This document shows positions 31,081-46,216 of a DNA stretch of 64,000 nucleotides, piece after piece. Positions within the stretch are counted from its first letter, which is position 1, and each line of letters begins with the position of its first letter. Position numbers and translations under genes: made by a program. Origin of the DNA: Spodoptera frugiperda (lineage: Eukaryota; Arthropoda; Insecta; Lepidoptera; Noctuidae); assembly GCF_023101765.2 (NCBI RefSeq), contig NC_064223.1, positions 2,232,001 to 2,296,000 of the forward strand. The letters are read 5' to 3'. The notes under the pieces are model-generated. The model was not told the origin of the DNA, ran no database searches, and saw nothing but the letters and a program-made list of their open reading frames with translations.

Positions 31081-34000
31081 TATGATTCACAAAATACAAA
31101 TACAATGCACTTGACGACAATGATTCATGGTGATCCCAAGAACCACTAAATAACCACAATTAACGCCTTCGGATTAGACAAGTTTTAAAAATACATAATT
31201 TTTGAATGTTTTTAGATATCAACTGCATAATATTACCATAAATTCTTACATTGGCAATATTATGAAATTTTATATCGAAAGTAAATTAAATAAAAAAGTG
31301 TATAAACTATATATTTAACATTTTATTGACAAATTATAACATATCGAATTAATAAAATTGATTTTGATGTCGATGTAAGTATTAGGTAGTGCATTTACGA
31401 TATGGTATTATGACACAATGTCTGCGATGCGTCTAGTTTTTTTTTATTGTCTGTCTGTTTTATTCAGTCTGCATTTAAATGATGGAATTAAAATTCTAAC
31501 TTTATAGAAGGGCATTGACGTGTGAAGAACATTGCGAAGCGTGGTCGCTGCACTTCCCAAATAACAAACGCACATCGGAAGCACGTCCCCAAATTGCATT
31601 TGAATGGTGAAGTAATGAATAAAAACATTATTGTTCCCGTGTGGCTAAATCACGCGCGGGTTCACTCACACCTCTTCCTTCCTGGGGCACCTCCATACAA
31701 GGTGGAAGACGTTATACATGCAACTATATTTGGTTAGCTACGTGACAGACCATCGGCACAGACATAATTAATTCGGAACATCGCCAAATTCGTCAACATC
31801 CGTCCAGGACGCGAATCCGTGCTGAATTATTAAAGGTATAGAGTCTATTTTTCCGAGGTGAGAATCAACTAATTGTCTAAGCGTAACAGTCTTTTGCAAG
31901 GCCTCCACCTACGTGGTGTCTGCCCACATCCAATTGCCCTGGACACGGAGTACGGACACAAATTGGCCCCAATTTCTGGTCGTAACCACGACTCAATAGA
32001 ATTGTTCTAGTAAATATTATCTTCAATTATTTTGTACACAATATGTGATAACAACAATTGTGCGGTGCATCGGTTAATTTACGAAAGAACCAAATAAGTA
32101 AAAGTAATAAAAGTATCCATAGAATGGAAGAAAGTGGAGTTGGCTCACCATGTTGCCTCACCATGATAATGCTTATCAATATACCCTGAAAGTGTGTCAT
32201 ACAGTCCAGAATGTGTGTTATCTGGACTCAGTAGCAGGTTGAAAAAAAACCTGATACAAAAAACGTCGTACAATGTTAACTTATCTAGGTATGCGACAGT
32301 GGGCTCCGGCGCGCCTACACTTGAGTCAGATTTGTAGAAATTGAAATAGCTAAATAGGCGACGTCAATAATATGTACTAATAGATTAGGCAAACATTACA
32401 TACCTATGATAACTTTACATTTCATGAAAGAGTAACATTTAAATAGAATTTCTTATCTGCACATAATGTTAACACATTTTACACAGATTTCACATTGATC
32501 AAAACAACCAGTATTTTGTCTTTTATGTTAACAAGCGCGGTTGTTGACAGTGAAGCGTCGGGTTGAATGACAGTTCTTAGTACCGTGTGTAATGGTTTAA
32601 TTACCACTGGACTAATATCTAACAACTAGGTAAAAGTGAAGTCACCTTTAACCTTCAACTAATAACCGTGTGCCGGAACGCGGATCCAAGCGAGACACAA
32701 TCTGTTTTATATTGTTATCTTTCCTCTTTTCTTCTTTTAAAGAAGAAATTTTTGTGTTATATACGGCATACGAGAAGTTAAGAGGTACAACAAGTACAAC
32801 ATTACAAATTCCACGTGGTGTCCAACAACCTCATTTTGCTACAAGCACACCAGTTACAAGAGATACAAACCATTGCCGGTACAAACTCCCAACACAAACA
32901 TATTTGGTTAACAAATGATCAAGATTCGTTCCACCTTCATCTATAGGCCGTGACTAAACACTAATTACAGCAGGAGCGTTACTGTCGGCAAGTAGCAGGT
33001 GCAGCACTACAAGTCGATAACATGGCCTAGATTCAACGATAACTGATAGCATACGGGCCTAGCCAACTACCTAGTTACATTGTGAAGGCCAGTGAATTAG
33101 AAGGGAAAGCCAATTAATGGCTGCGGTGCAAACACGTACAATATTAATAGAAATTATTATACGTGTAGAGCAACAAATAAAGCATTGAATCGGAATGAAA
33201 AAGCATCGCATGATTCATTTGAACAGAAGTATAAAAGGCTGCTTGGTGTTCTGACAGCTCGAAGAATAACTGCTGGCACACAAGTTTTTAATCCTTCGAC
33301 ATAAAAGGCACGTGCTTTGTAAACATGTTAACATCGTTTAGTAAATTAGCTATATATTTAAAAGAAAAAGTGCCAACGAATGAATAAAAACCTTAATCCA
33401 TGATGGAAGTGAAGGAAAAAACCGCATCGCACGTTTCCTATGAATAATGTTCAAGTGTTTACGTCATTGTGAGAACATTGTGTAATAAGTAATTCCAACA
33501 GTCATACCTACTTACTTCTTGAAATAGGTAAATAAATGGAAACGTTTATAGTTTAGTCAAATGCGAATAACCCAGAAATGGTTGGCTACAAACGTGTTTC
33601 TAGTGGAACAATAAATGGGTTATATATCTTATTTCATAGAAAGCGACTGTTTTGCAAGTGCAACAGGCCCTGGCTTGGGAACGCTGCTGTATCTTGGGAG
33701 AATTCTAGGCTCGTAGCGCATATAAGCAAGTACTTGCGTCTAGTACCTAGTAGAGTCAGGTCAATAACGGGATCCAACGCAGCGAGCGCATCGTAAGCAG
33801 TTCTAATGCATCTGCGCCCGCGCCGCTGCGCTTTCACAACCAGAGACAAGTTCCTTAACCTTAGAAACTTTATCAGCTAATAGGGCCACAAACAACGCAG
33901 TTGTATTGAAAATTTATCGTACAGTAGCGGTGTTGTACTTTCATAATGCACCGGTTATCGGCTCTTTCTACTTTATCGGGTGACCCGGCCAACAATTGTT

Positions 34001-37000
34001 TTACTATACTATGCCAGACGCACTAAATGCCATTAAATATTCTAAGAAGGTTGACTCGTTAATGTTGTTTTAATATATTGCCGTTAATAGATGATGTTTA
34101 GTAATGTAGACAGCAAGAGTGTAAAGAGATAGGTTCCAGGATCTCAAGATGAATTGCGAATTGATTTGACGGATGACATCAATTAGCAACTATTCGCTTT
34201 TTCAAGCCTCTCACATAGTAGGTATGTGGTTTACAATTTAATTTGCATTTCAACGCGTGTCATACTTAGGTAATTTTGCGAGCCCAACAAATGACTTCAT
34301 AGAATAAAATATCGGAGATTTCCTTAAACTAAATACAAGTTACGACTTGTGCAGAGAATCGGTGCCGACGACCGTGCTCACACAACTATATCCGTGAAGT
34401 TCAGTCGATTTGTTCTCAGTAGCGGCACCTGACGCAAGAACATTGGAAAACGGAAAATTAGTTGTGAACCCAAATGCGGTGCGTTGAACTGCACGCAATT
34501 GTCTGCCCTAGCCAATGAAATGACTCAGATATTGTAGAGAAGCACCCACCCACGTGTACTGTTCAAATCGTATGTGGGATACATGATACAACATATTAAT
34601 AAATAGGACCCTGCATTCATAATGCATTATGTTGTAACCATAAAATTACAGAGCCAATCATGCCTAGATAGTTATTTAGTCCACTGAATCGTGCACACGA
34701 TGCAAATAATGAGTTTAAATACAAATGAATTGATAATTCATGGCATTTTATATTCAGTAAAATAAAGATTCGTGAGTGCATTGAACCAAAAACGTGGTTC
34801 ATTACTTAACACATAGCTGGGATCGTGAGCGATTCTGCTTTTTGCATGCAAAATATTTTTTGTTCAATTTTTACCTAATACCAATAGAATATGATGACGT
34901 TTTTGCTAAGCATTTCATTACTAACAACGATTATAATGATCTCGAAAAATCAATATTTTTAGCAGGCAAAAAATACACGACCGCATTGGCAGGAATTAAA
35001 TTCATCTTCTTATAATCTAGACATGTTCGAGCTCAAACATGTCAAACATCATCAGACTATAGCTTTGGATGATGATGTCAGACAAACAAATCTTGAAGAC
35101 GTCAATTGATCACCAGGCATTGTACCACCGGCCTAAATTCAACACTTTGACAACTGATTTATGCTCCAACTCAGGTGTCAAGAATGGAGACAATACAAAA
35201 AACTGTAGCAATTACATACATAGAAACAACAATGCATGCTAATGTCTAGGACATTAATCATCCAGTTCTAAGCTTTAAATAATGCCAAGTGACAATGTTA
35301 GAAAATAGATGGACATCCAACTGGATCTAATACAATTGCCTAGGTACGGACGTGCCTGGAATCTCGCAATAATAATACAACAACAGCAGCGAATAAAAAG
35401 CAGAAAAAAAGACTGCTGACAATATTTGTACAGAGCATCATTAGTTATTAGTTGCCATGTGTCATTGGAAACCACGGCCGATTATCCAGTCATCACACCT
35501 CAAATTTAATGTTGCCCACTTATAAGAGCTTCTGTTCAATAAGTTTTTTGTAGCACGGTGTATAATTTCTTGGCGCAATGTAAGCACGACTGGTAGCAGG
35601 CACCTCAATGAGGCCATAACTATTGGCATAAGTGGGCAAACAAAGTAACAAGCAGTGTTTACTTTTGTTACTGCTCACAGACGGTGGAATAGCGAGGGAT
35701 TTAGAATGTCGTCAGGAACCGAGCCTTCATTTGAGTACCGCTAAACTAAACACGGTGCACATTCATGCACTCACTGTTTCTGTGTCTGTGTATGTATGTG
35801 GCTCGTTAGTGAAATTGTCGTCGGTTACAAAACGTGCTGTTACAGAAGTTGGCTGTATGCACGCTTCAGTGCTTTTCCTAAGCGGCTTCATTTCTCCAAC
35901 CTACTTTCAAATTGTAAGTACTTGTTAGGTGTCAGAAACCTCCTAATGAACAGTTACTCAGTTGACGCCGTTGAACAATCCAAAACTATTATGAAAACCT
36001 AGTATAATTATTATAACATTTAATATGTCTGTTGCTATGCCAAACGTCATCACAAAAATCATTAGATCACTAAACGACTATAGTCGATTATTTATTGAGT
36101 AAAATCCTAATATGAGCAATTATCTTGCATAAATTAAGAATACATTGACAGAAGAAATCAAAACATGCATCAATCAACATTTTATTGAATCATCGTCTAA
36201 AAACTTGCATCTAATTCCGTGATAGGGTTAGGCACCGCCGAGCAAGTCTATAAAAATATTGGCCCAAAAAAACTCGACTAAATCCTCGTATTGATGACGT
36301 GAATGATGAATGTTGAACAATGTGTATGTGTCGTCTTAGTAGATAGTTAGATACCTAAAGCAGCACCACAGCTGATGTCTGACAGCGGGGTGGGCACTCA
36401 ACATGTCTAGACTTGTCCGAGTGTACAAAAAGGATATTTTTAATATTGTCGTCAATACATGAAATCAGAGAACATCTATTCAACGAGAAGTGCAAACAGA
36501 TGATATCATTTGGCACGAAATCAATAAAAGAGATGCACGATCGCAGATCGCACTGACGACAAGTTATTTATTGATACAGAGGAAATAAAATTTGTATTTG
36601 GGAAAATAAAAAACCATTTAACAAATGTCCATTTAGTCCTTCCTATACGTGATTCCAACGCAAAATATTGGACAGTTTGGCAACTTTGTCGCCATAATAT
36701 TGTCCTTAACATGTAAAGGTAAAAATAAAAGGCAAGTTGACTCAGCTGATCGGTACAATGAACTTCTGAGAACAACTAATACGATTGGAATACTGAAAGT
36801 CCAACTATGGCGTACGACCACGAATTCTGAATCACAGTCAGCTGATACGCATTTGTAGCAAGAAAAATATGTGGAGTATTTTTGTGTCCAAATATAAATT
36901 TATAACCAAATCAAAACAACGATTGTAGTAAAATCGCGACAGATTGCGAAATTTATGCAACAAAACAAATATTAAATAATAGCAAATTGTGATGATATCA

Positions 37001-40000
37001 TCGATTCAGCTGATCGTAAGTTGAAGGCTGGTCAATACTAATTTATTGATATAGGTGCACAGAATGTTGCGCATGTCATGCACCTTGCTTGTCTAAAATG
37101 TCAATCTCCTATTAAAGCGGACATAAAAATAAAGTCCGCAGTCACAATATTAGAAAAAGATCGAATTATTATGCCGACTTACCTACACGACAATGCAATA
37201 AAAATGACATTTCATTAGTCTGAATTCGTCCATAAATCATTACTAAACATTAAAGATAAGCTAAAAGCATAGCAATATCCAAACACGAAATGATGAATCA
37301 AGATTTATATAGGTGTACATCTCAATGCAGGCGACAAAGATTTACGATAAAATAAATATGGATCTGTAATGTTACTTGATGTGGCCGAAAGTGTTAATTC
37401 GTTGGTTAAAAATTTGCAAATATGCATTCGCCCACCCAAAAGTGACGGGCTCGTGTAAAGTTTACACAGGTGCAAGAATGATCTTCATCACGTCATGTGC
37501 AATTATTTGCTATCAACTTTTTTGGATCTGGCGCTTGATTAAAGCTGTGCGAAAACTTTTAGTGGAATTTGATTATCTCGATTAGATTTTAACATTTCTT
37601 AGACGGCACCTCCTTTTGAAGAAAGGACATATTTTCTGAATGACAGTAAGCCTTTTATACCTATTGGTACATGTAACAATGAAGTGTTTAGCATACTGCT
37701 GGCCAGGGAATTTGAATAATCCGTATAAAATTTTCTTGTGTGATTCATCACTCTGTTTAGGAACCTAAAACTTTGGTGGAAGACGACAGGGACTAATTAG
37801 AGAGGTTAACATTTTTTAAATAAGTTACACGAACTTGCTGGAGTCACTCAGGATAATCAAGATAAGAGTGCAATGATTAATTAGTATAATTAGGCAAATA
37901 GCAAGAAAGTCGATAATGCTAAAAATATAATCCAACTTTAAGAGCTGATACGCAATTTCATGCACATAGCAATGGCTTTAAGATAAGGAGTCGTTATCAA
38001 AAGTCAAGCAATTTGTTGCCGATGTTAGTGGGACAATATAAGTTTTATTAGGAGGTGCATACATGTGCGATTTCCGCCGTGCGATATTATTTTAAGCTTA
38101 TATTATTTCCTGGGTAAATACAAAAACGTGTAAAAGTCGAAGACCTTTCGTTTCTTTTTTCAACTTGGCACTTGAATGTAATTTTTCAAAAGACATTTTT
38201 CGGTTAGTTACCTTTCTTTACAAACAATAAGGTACACTTGTAGAATTTTCTTCATTCTTAAATTTCCGTTTTTAACACACTTACGTTCGGTAATAACTTC
38301 TGTACTTTGTCTATCTATGGGAAAACTTTGAACAACAGCTCACGACATTTCAAAGAGACCGTCGTACACAGGGCACATGTGTGTGCATTTAAAGTAGTTT
38401 ACGAAGTATTTATCACAAGTACAGGTTGCAGAAGCTATCGCTGTATGCATTTATTACAGTTCAGAACCTGATAAAAAATTCGCGATAATTTCGGGAATAT
38501 TATCACACTTTTAATGCGTAAACATACTTACTAGAGGTCACGCATAATATTTTGTTTCTGTGTTATCATTTGTGCAATGAGTGCAAATTGATTAAATAGT
38601 AATTAAAAAGTTAATAATATTGCATTCACCTTGAAATACGTAAACATTAAAATATAATCAGCAAATACTTTATCTCCTCTTAGAAACTGCAGGAAAGCGA
38701 CTCATAAAGTCTGAGAAAGCTTGGCTGAGAAACGGTGGACAAAAACGAACCTTACAGCAAAGTAACTAGACTCTAAATTAGAAAACAAACCGACCATGAA
38801 GTGAGTAGAAACTAAATGTTCTTTGAGAACAAAGACAAAGGGCAAGTCCATAGAAAATACGTCAAATGAAATTTTAAAACTTCAAATCAAGCAACTCATA
38901 GCTGCTGGCGACGAAAATTAACTACCTATAATTGACTCAAGGGACCTCTGACCCAAGATTCCTGTGATCAGTATAATGTACCCTTAATTACCATTGTTAA
39001 TGGCGGGATATAGTCGCTACATCCGCCTGGCTAAAAAGCAAAAACAAACTTTAATGACGTTTTAGAAACCAGTGTTCACCTGCGCTGTGACAAATGGTTT
39101 TAGATTAAAAATAAAACAAATGACTTAATTAGTTACATATGTTAAAGACCAAATATGTAAATAACCTGCAAAAATTCAACATCTATATTGCCAAAATAGA
39201 AACGCATTCCACGCATTGTAACTCATCATTAAACTGTTCTGCCGTACAAGGCAAGCAATTTCAATCAAATCAAAACTAAGCTATCCAATGATACACTATC
39301 ATGAGATTATACACGAAGCGTGACGAGCCTGGCGCTGATTAAAAGCGATCAAATGACCCAAACGAAGCCTTCGACACGGTTGAGACCTCACGCTATTCGC
39401 AACAGTAGGCAAAAATAAACGTGCCGACATAATCCGTTCTGGATGAGAAGTCATCGGGAACTAGCCTCATTTGTAGATAAGGGCATCGTCCTTTATCATA
39501 GGTCTTGGTGCTTCATGCCTCAGCGATGCCAAGGAAAAAATCTGTGCGAAATCATTCATGCGAATGTTGTGGATGAACTTTAGGGGCATTATTACCGAGG
39601 TTTTCATGCTAATTATGAATACATTAGAATTTATAAATATTACACTTCCAACGTGTAACCTCATACACGAAAGGGTCAAAATACTTATTATCATTAACGA
39701 GTCGGACACAAAAATTTCAAGTGCTCCAAGAAATGACTCCAAAAAATTTTCTCAGTTGTTAATCTCGGCTAAGGTGGGCATGAAAATATTGCGTAATGGT
39801 CGTGGCCGAGTGATTTTAATGCCCTAACTAATGCATGTTAATGAACTATCATACGCCTGAGTGTGAACGCCCTGCAACTCTCGTTGCTCTGGCACGCGAT
39901 AGGTTTAGGGCTGCTAACTTTAGCTTTTTTATAAATTAAAAGACCCCATATCGTTCATAAGTGCGACAAAGAGGCGTCTATCCAATCAATTATACCAAGT

Positions 40001-43000
40001 GGATACAAAACAATATCTATAAATATCACAACCGACACGATTATTTGAAGTGCGCCGGAAAAGCTAATGTATTATTGCAAGCTTTCCGCCCATATATTTA
40101 AAATTATTATAATATCCCAGTAACAAGACGTGCATGATCTAAGTAAAATATTAAATATGCGTGGGCATTTAAGCTAGACACATAAATCTATGTAAATTTT
40201 GAGTTTAAAGACCGCTAAAGTGCACGAAGTGAGTCATCAATGACTAGTACAGCACATCTCTGTCCCCTCAAAAGGCTGTAGCATTATGGCTAAGTACCAC
40301 ACCTTTTTGGGACCTTCCGAACAAATAGGAAACCATTGGAGATAGTGCCCTAAATGGGAAATGAAAAGACATGGTTTCGAACGAAGAATAACAAACACGA
40401 TGTCTTATCTGATTCTGAAGTCATTTTTGAGTCACACTAGAAAGAATTTTGCATTTGCTAAAGGAGTGCAATGTTTTGAGACACACCTCATTGGCAGCCT
40501 TGGTCGCCATCAAGGCTGTGTAGACAATTACGCAATCTCTCACAACATAACGATGATTTGATCTCTTAGCAACCTAATCAATAGGTAACAAAAGGTTTAT
40601 TGTACGGCAATATGAAAACCCCCTAGTAACTAGTTTTTTTTAGAATGGGATGGTCGAATAGACCCAGACAAAATTATTACTTTAATGTCGCTGGTGTTTT
40701 TTCGTAAAGGTAGACAACCCTTTGTAGGGACCCCTGAGGCAGCCCTAAGTAGGACCAGTCTTCACACGTAAACTTCACGCTCCACGTACCAAACCCTAGA
40801 CTCATTTATTCCATAATCATATCATATAGCACATTGAATGTTGGAAAAGCAAAAAGTTTTAATTAGGAAGATATGAAAACGACGTTACAAGAACAGAAGT
40901 AACTGCCTTTGCTTTTTTGCTCTGGACATGGCATTAATAAACTCGACTTAATTAACTTTACTTTTGAGCAGAGTACATTTATTTTTAACTAAAGGGTTAT
41001 AAAAAACTAAACTTAAACTGAATGTAATGTGTAGAAAAAAGTTAATAGTTTTTATACAAAAGTAGATCAATTTTCGGTAGCCATTAATCAACGAAGTTAG
41101 AAACTCAACTCAAGAACAACAACTCAGCATTATAAAACCACAATAATAGAACAATATGTAATCTAATACAATTAACCCACGTGCATTGAGTCTTTATGTT
41201 CCGTACGCAACTAGCACGTGCAGGATGCGCATGAGTGACCAAACTCGTCCTTAGGAAGGACGAACCAAAGGAATTCCACACTCGTATCGATATTACACGA
41301 TGATAAACACGTGTCAAGCAGGGGGTAACAACGCGTGCTCCCCATTAGAGAGAGAGGCCTATACTTCATTCTACACATGAAAATGATTGCTCTAAATTAC
41401 ACGCTAATTAAAGACTCGTAATTTACGTTTGTCTAGGTAAGTCAAACAATGACTTGTAAACTTTCTCTCGTTCATACATTTACAATAGCGTCCAGGCAGC
41501 CAACCGCGAACCATGAATTATAAATAAACCACCATTGTTCATGGCATGATTTAGTCGCATTTTTAATTTTGCTAGGAAACAAAAAGAGTTTTAATTACGT
41601 GAGAAGTAACGAAGGGCCGTTAACCCTGCTAGCTAATTAGTACACAGGAAAGCTGATAATTAGCCGGTGGAGTAGCGAGGTATTAGATAAATAATAAAGT
41701 TTATCTTAGAAGCGATGTTCCTTCTAAGGCTTACGTGGAAATTGCTTTATAACTAAGTAAAATAAACAATTATTAGACGCAGTATAACAATTTGCTTCAA
41801 CGCCAGGATGTTAGGTAAGATCTCAATTTTGGTAGTTTTAGAGAAAACGGATATGGCCTAATAGATCCAAAGTGATTACAGTCTAGACTAAAACCTGTGT
41901 AACTAAGGTATAGTGGTATCTCTTTCGTTTATTACCGCATTTATTAGGTGCGAGTTAGACAGCGAAGATTTTATCGCTTCCATAGGTATTCTAACAGGCT
42001 TAATTGAATTGCAAAAAGTTTGCCTTATTATCAGCACTGAGCTAAACTCATTTGGCGGACTTCGCAAGTCTTTGAAATTTTACTCTCACAACATGAGAAG
42101 AATGAGTTGCTCCAGTTATGCGTAAAATCAGTTCAGAAAATTATATAATGGCACCGTTAGGCCCAGTTTCAATTACTTCTGGTCGGAAGAAAATAACAAA
42201 ATAAAACGTATGTGTCAGAACAGACAACCTATCATTACGGTTAGATATGAAATTTTGACCGAATCATTGTCATTACAGTCTATTAGGCGGTAGCCAACAA
42301 AAAGACAATAAGTTTAAGGTATTGACTTTTGATTGGTACAGCACTTAATAGCTATTTTTTGTTGATCTGAACATTTATTATTAGTACACTTAAGGCTTGA
42401 GAAGCAAAAATAAGTGTTGCGAAAGAAAACTTCAGACGATGCTACCTACTTTTTGTTACTTACCGAAAACAAGAAGACAATAGGTACTTAAGTCATTATT
42501 GTAACCGAATAGCTCGGCGTTAAATACTTGAAGATGCATAGACAAGCATCTTGTGGGTACAATGGCGTACATTCCAAACGTACTTAATTAGCTAAGGTAA
42601 TTACGATCCTCAGCGTCCCTGATCCAACTAATACGGAAGAAAATTACCTAACGACTATCATAAATTGTCATGGAAGCACTCGTAATCTACTCACTAAATT
42701 GCAGGTTAGAATCTTCGTTGCGTAATAAGGGAACCTTTTTCCACGAAGCAAATGAAAATGTAATTTTGTAGAATTATCTTAGAGTAGCACTTTGCCTAGA
42801 TAGAATTTAAATGAAATCTGCAAGTCAACGGCAAAAAATTGCACATTTTATGGCATTTTGTCGTGGTTTCCTATTACGTTTTCAAATTACAGCTCTCTTT
42901 GATCCGACAAGTGCTTCTGTCAGACATAAACACACTGTAAAAACTTGATAACTTGCGGTAAAGCATCAATATTTTAACCAACAGTGAGAATTGTTTAGTC

Positions 43001-43980
43001 CAATTTGGCGTATCGTGTAACCGCAAACATTTCATAACTTTATTATCTCATAATTTGCTACGAAATGTGTTCCTTGTAAAAAGGTAACATTGGAATAAAT
43101 TGTGGACAATATGATGTCACTTAGTAATTATTTATAACATTAGGACTTGTGCTTGATGTAGACGGGCTGCCATGCGGTCGTAACCTTATATGTCTGTCGG
43201 TGTAGTGTTCCAGCCACCCACACCTTTACCGTATTCCGTAAGCCATATGCTTCTCGAAGTCGTGATCTAGGTCCCTATTAAAATAGAGCCAGGAAGAGAA
43301 GAAGCCAAACAGTTGGTATTTTTGTATAAATTGGGTTATTTTATAATTTGGCCGACGTTTTTGGTGGTTTTAGCCACTAACTTCTATAATTTCGAAATTA
43401 TCAATATTCGACAAATAACAAACGGGATAAATAGAACGGGATTTACTAGTAAAATCCAAAACTTCAAACTTTCGATCGTCTCGTAGTCTGAAAATGAAAA
43501 TAACCTATCACTGAAACCATGCTTTGCATGTCGTAATACTCGCGAAAACGTAACCTTGACAAACCTGTGAGGTTTGTTCACATCACCGATCCCTGAAGCG
43601 TGACCAAATTGAGCTACGATCAGTTTTTTGCCTAGACCAAAAGTAATAGGCATTGTTATTACTGGCTAGATATAAGAAGACAGCCATAGTTAATCAAAAT
43701 TATTACGTTATTCAGTGCGCTACTACTGGGAACTGTATTTCGATTTAACATTAACAAATAGAAATATCCATTGCTTGTTTTTTGAATACCGTCAATAACC
43801 CTTTTTGTATGGTGAGTACCGAAAATTTGCCGTCAAATTACTATGTCGCACTATCACACGCACCGCTGATGAGTAATCCTAGTGGCAAAATTGATGAAAA
43901 AAATCTTGTAGCCTCCAAGCCAAGCCAAGTTGAGAAGCCAAATAACTAGGAGAAATTGAGTAAGAATACTTTGGAGCTTT
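31081..43980. other. AT-rich, transposon-poor stretch without a convincing gene
   Basis: Almost 13 kb with no open frame above about 100 residues, no recognisable SINE, LINE tail, MITE or microsatellite, and no exon I can defend. AT-rich homeodomain-like words (taatta, attagt) are frequent. A consensus-like TATA box (tataaaaggc) stands at 33230-33239 without a coding region behind it. It is most easily read as intron or regulatory DNA of a neighbouring gene. Confidence 0.5.
33230..33239 (+). promoter_or_regulatory. Isolated TATA-box-like sequence
   Basis: TATAAAAGGC is a strong match to the arthropod TATA consensus. No coding exon or splice donor was recognised within several hundred bases downstream, so it could serve a non-coding transcript or be chance. 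Confidence 0.25.
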
Positions 43981-44045
43981 TTGTAATGGGAAGGCGGCGT
44001 TCTCTCATCTGATGGTAAGCAACGATGCGACCTACGACGCATGGA
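43981..44045. repeat. Dispersed repeat fragment (family also at 44855, 53680, 60055)
   Basis: It contains 'atctgatggtaagcaacgat' like the block 'cacctgatggtaagcgatca' at 60108-60127. The family also has a 'catggacacccgcaa' block in the 53720 and 60137 copies. It is a common lepidopteran LINE/SINE-derived motif; exact class not resolved. Confidence 0.45.
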
Positions 44046-44854
44046 GATAGACATAGTAGAGAAAATATATTTTCTGCAAAATGTATATTAAAAATTGTTC
44101 ATGAGACGTAATTTCCACCTGGTGTGTTTAATGCACTAATAGACTCGACAAGTTACGTCAATTATTTATTATTTTAATTTATGTAAATCACTATACCTAC
44201 ATCTTTTGATATTTCCAAGCTATGTAAAAAATATAGAATTAATTTGACAATAAGTACCTAACACCGCATAAGTAGGTATTTTAATAAGGTCACTGACCTG
44301 CTCAGTGCAGTTTTTACATCATTGTCAACATTTTCCTAGTAAATCCGCTTTTCTTATTTATTTGTTTTAAAAACTAATAAATAATTGTATGTCATCTTTC
44401 TTAGATTAGTAAGATAAGAACACTATTTACATAAATGTATATTTATTATGAAGTATTTTTGGTAACTATGTATGTAAAAAAAGGAAGTTTAGCAGCTACC
44501 CAGTTAAAAATAAATTAAAATTAGTAATCTGTGAAATTTATTTTAAAAAGCTAGGTAAATAAAGGCTTGTAAGAACGAAAATAAATGTCTCAATTATTGA
44601 AATTTTGTGCTCAACTAATTCACATAATATTGTTGATTGCAAATAGATAAAAGCAAAAATTTTTTTTAACATCATTTCAGTTCCTACTTCAATACCATTT
44701 TATTAGAAAAAAATTGAACAAATAATTGTTGTTATGTTTAATAATAAAAAAATTGCATAGATAGTGTATAAAGTATGCAAATGTATATGTGCATATACAT
44801 ATGTATAGAATATGCAGGTATAACTATTTATATTGCATTTGGAACACCTATGTC

Positions 44855-44940
44855 TTTTTTTTAAGGGATAGGGGGCAAACGAGCATACATATCACCTGAT
44901 ATAAGCGATCACCGCCGCACACGGACATTGACACACAATG
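44855..44940. repeat. Dispersed repeat fragment, same family
   Basis: The blocks 'tagggggcaaacgagca', 'cacctgatataagcgatcac' and 'cgccgcacacggacattg' parallel the 60089-60150 copy. Degenerate and short. Confidence 0.5.
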
Positions 44941-46216
44941 AGCAACTTAATTTTATTTTACTCTTGTTGCAATGAATATTAGGGAATATGTAGCGTAAAG
45001 CGTTGCGGCTGTGCTTTACCTAACTTATGCACAAATGTACAATTGACCTTCCTCAATTTTATTATTGTCTCTTATCATTACTTATAGTCTCTCATCATCA
45101 TCTCTTATCAGTATAACTTATGCACAAATGTACAAAACACCAAAATTTTAATATTGTCACGTCATTAATTATTGGGTATTTTACAGGAAATCAAATTACC
45201 TATTTTGTTTCATATTAGTACTACCAATTTTTCAATGACTGCAAAGCTATGAAGCTTTCTATCATAATTAAAATCAAATTATGCTACAATTTTTAAGTAT
45301 AGCGGAGCGAATAGGTTAACGATGTTACAGCACATAGATAAAATGTCTATTCTTTTAAAGTTAAAATTGACATAAATGCAATAGCCAATGGATGTTTGCA
45401 AAATCACAGATGGTGCTTATGTCTTAACTAGAAATTTTCATGACTCAGCAAAAAATTTATACTTGTAAAAATTTATACCTGTGTGTGTTGCAGGGAATAA
45501 AGTATCAGTGTTATTTTAATTAATAATACCATGTTACATACCTACTTTTATGTCATAATTAAAACAGATAGTTATTTAAACATTTCTATGTCAGTAAAAG
45601 TAATATTTAAGTATCACATGACCTGAATTAGCTTCTAAACATCAACAACCAATTTGTAATAATCTAAAATGATGGAAATATTTGTGACAAAAATATGGTT
45701 TTATAATTATCCTTATTTCTAAAATTATAGATAAATAATATTTTTACCCACATTAACAAAATCACAGTCTATGCAGGAAAAAAATATCATAATTGTTGCA
45801 AACATTTTAGGCCTACAATTATGGAAAATAACTCATTCTAATTAGTTAGTTGAAAATTGTATTTACAAATATAATATACAAACTAATAAGTAGCTATGTG
45901 AAGATTTCAAATATCTAATAACAAATTGTATTGATAACAAATAGTTAATAATAATTTCCCAATCATAGTAAATCAATAAAGTGTAGCATTCAAGATAACA
46001 AAATTAAAGTTCTTCATATTTACTCAACATCTTATCTTGTTGTCCTAAATCATTACCGCTTCTTGTGTAACTAATTTTAAATATGGAATCCAATAACAAA
46101 CTATTGTAACCTTAACCTTAGACATGTTCCAAATATGAAATTGTGCTCGCTTGATTTAATAATCTAATTGTTACCCAATATACTACTGGTCTATGGCCTA
46201 TAAATCTATTATTTAC
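44941..46216. other. AT-rich stretch, no gene recognised
   Basis: Very AT-rich, with a local repeat of 'aacttatgcacaaatgtaca' at about 45023 and 45116. No exon is supported. It is probably intron 1 of the gene whose first coding exon follows. Confidence 0.4.

Noticed and set aside
26953..31159. Four overlapping frames of about 1365 residues on both strands
   Set aside because: They are translations of the GGCCA array. A stop-free 5-bp unit leaves many frames open and gives pure GQARP or LAWPG repeats.
43384..43653. 89-residue minus-strand frame in the AT-rich tract
   Set aside because: Length is within chance for the region and there are no supporting splice sites or motifs.
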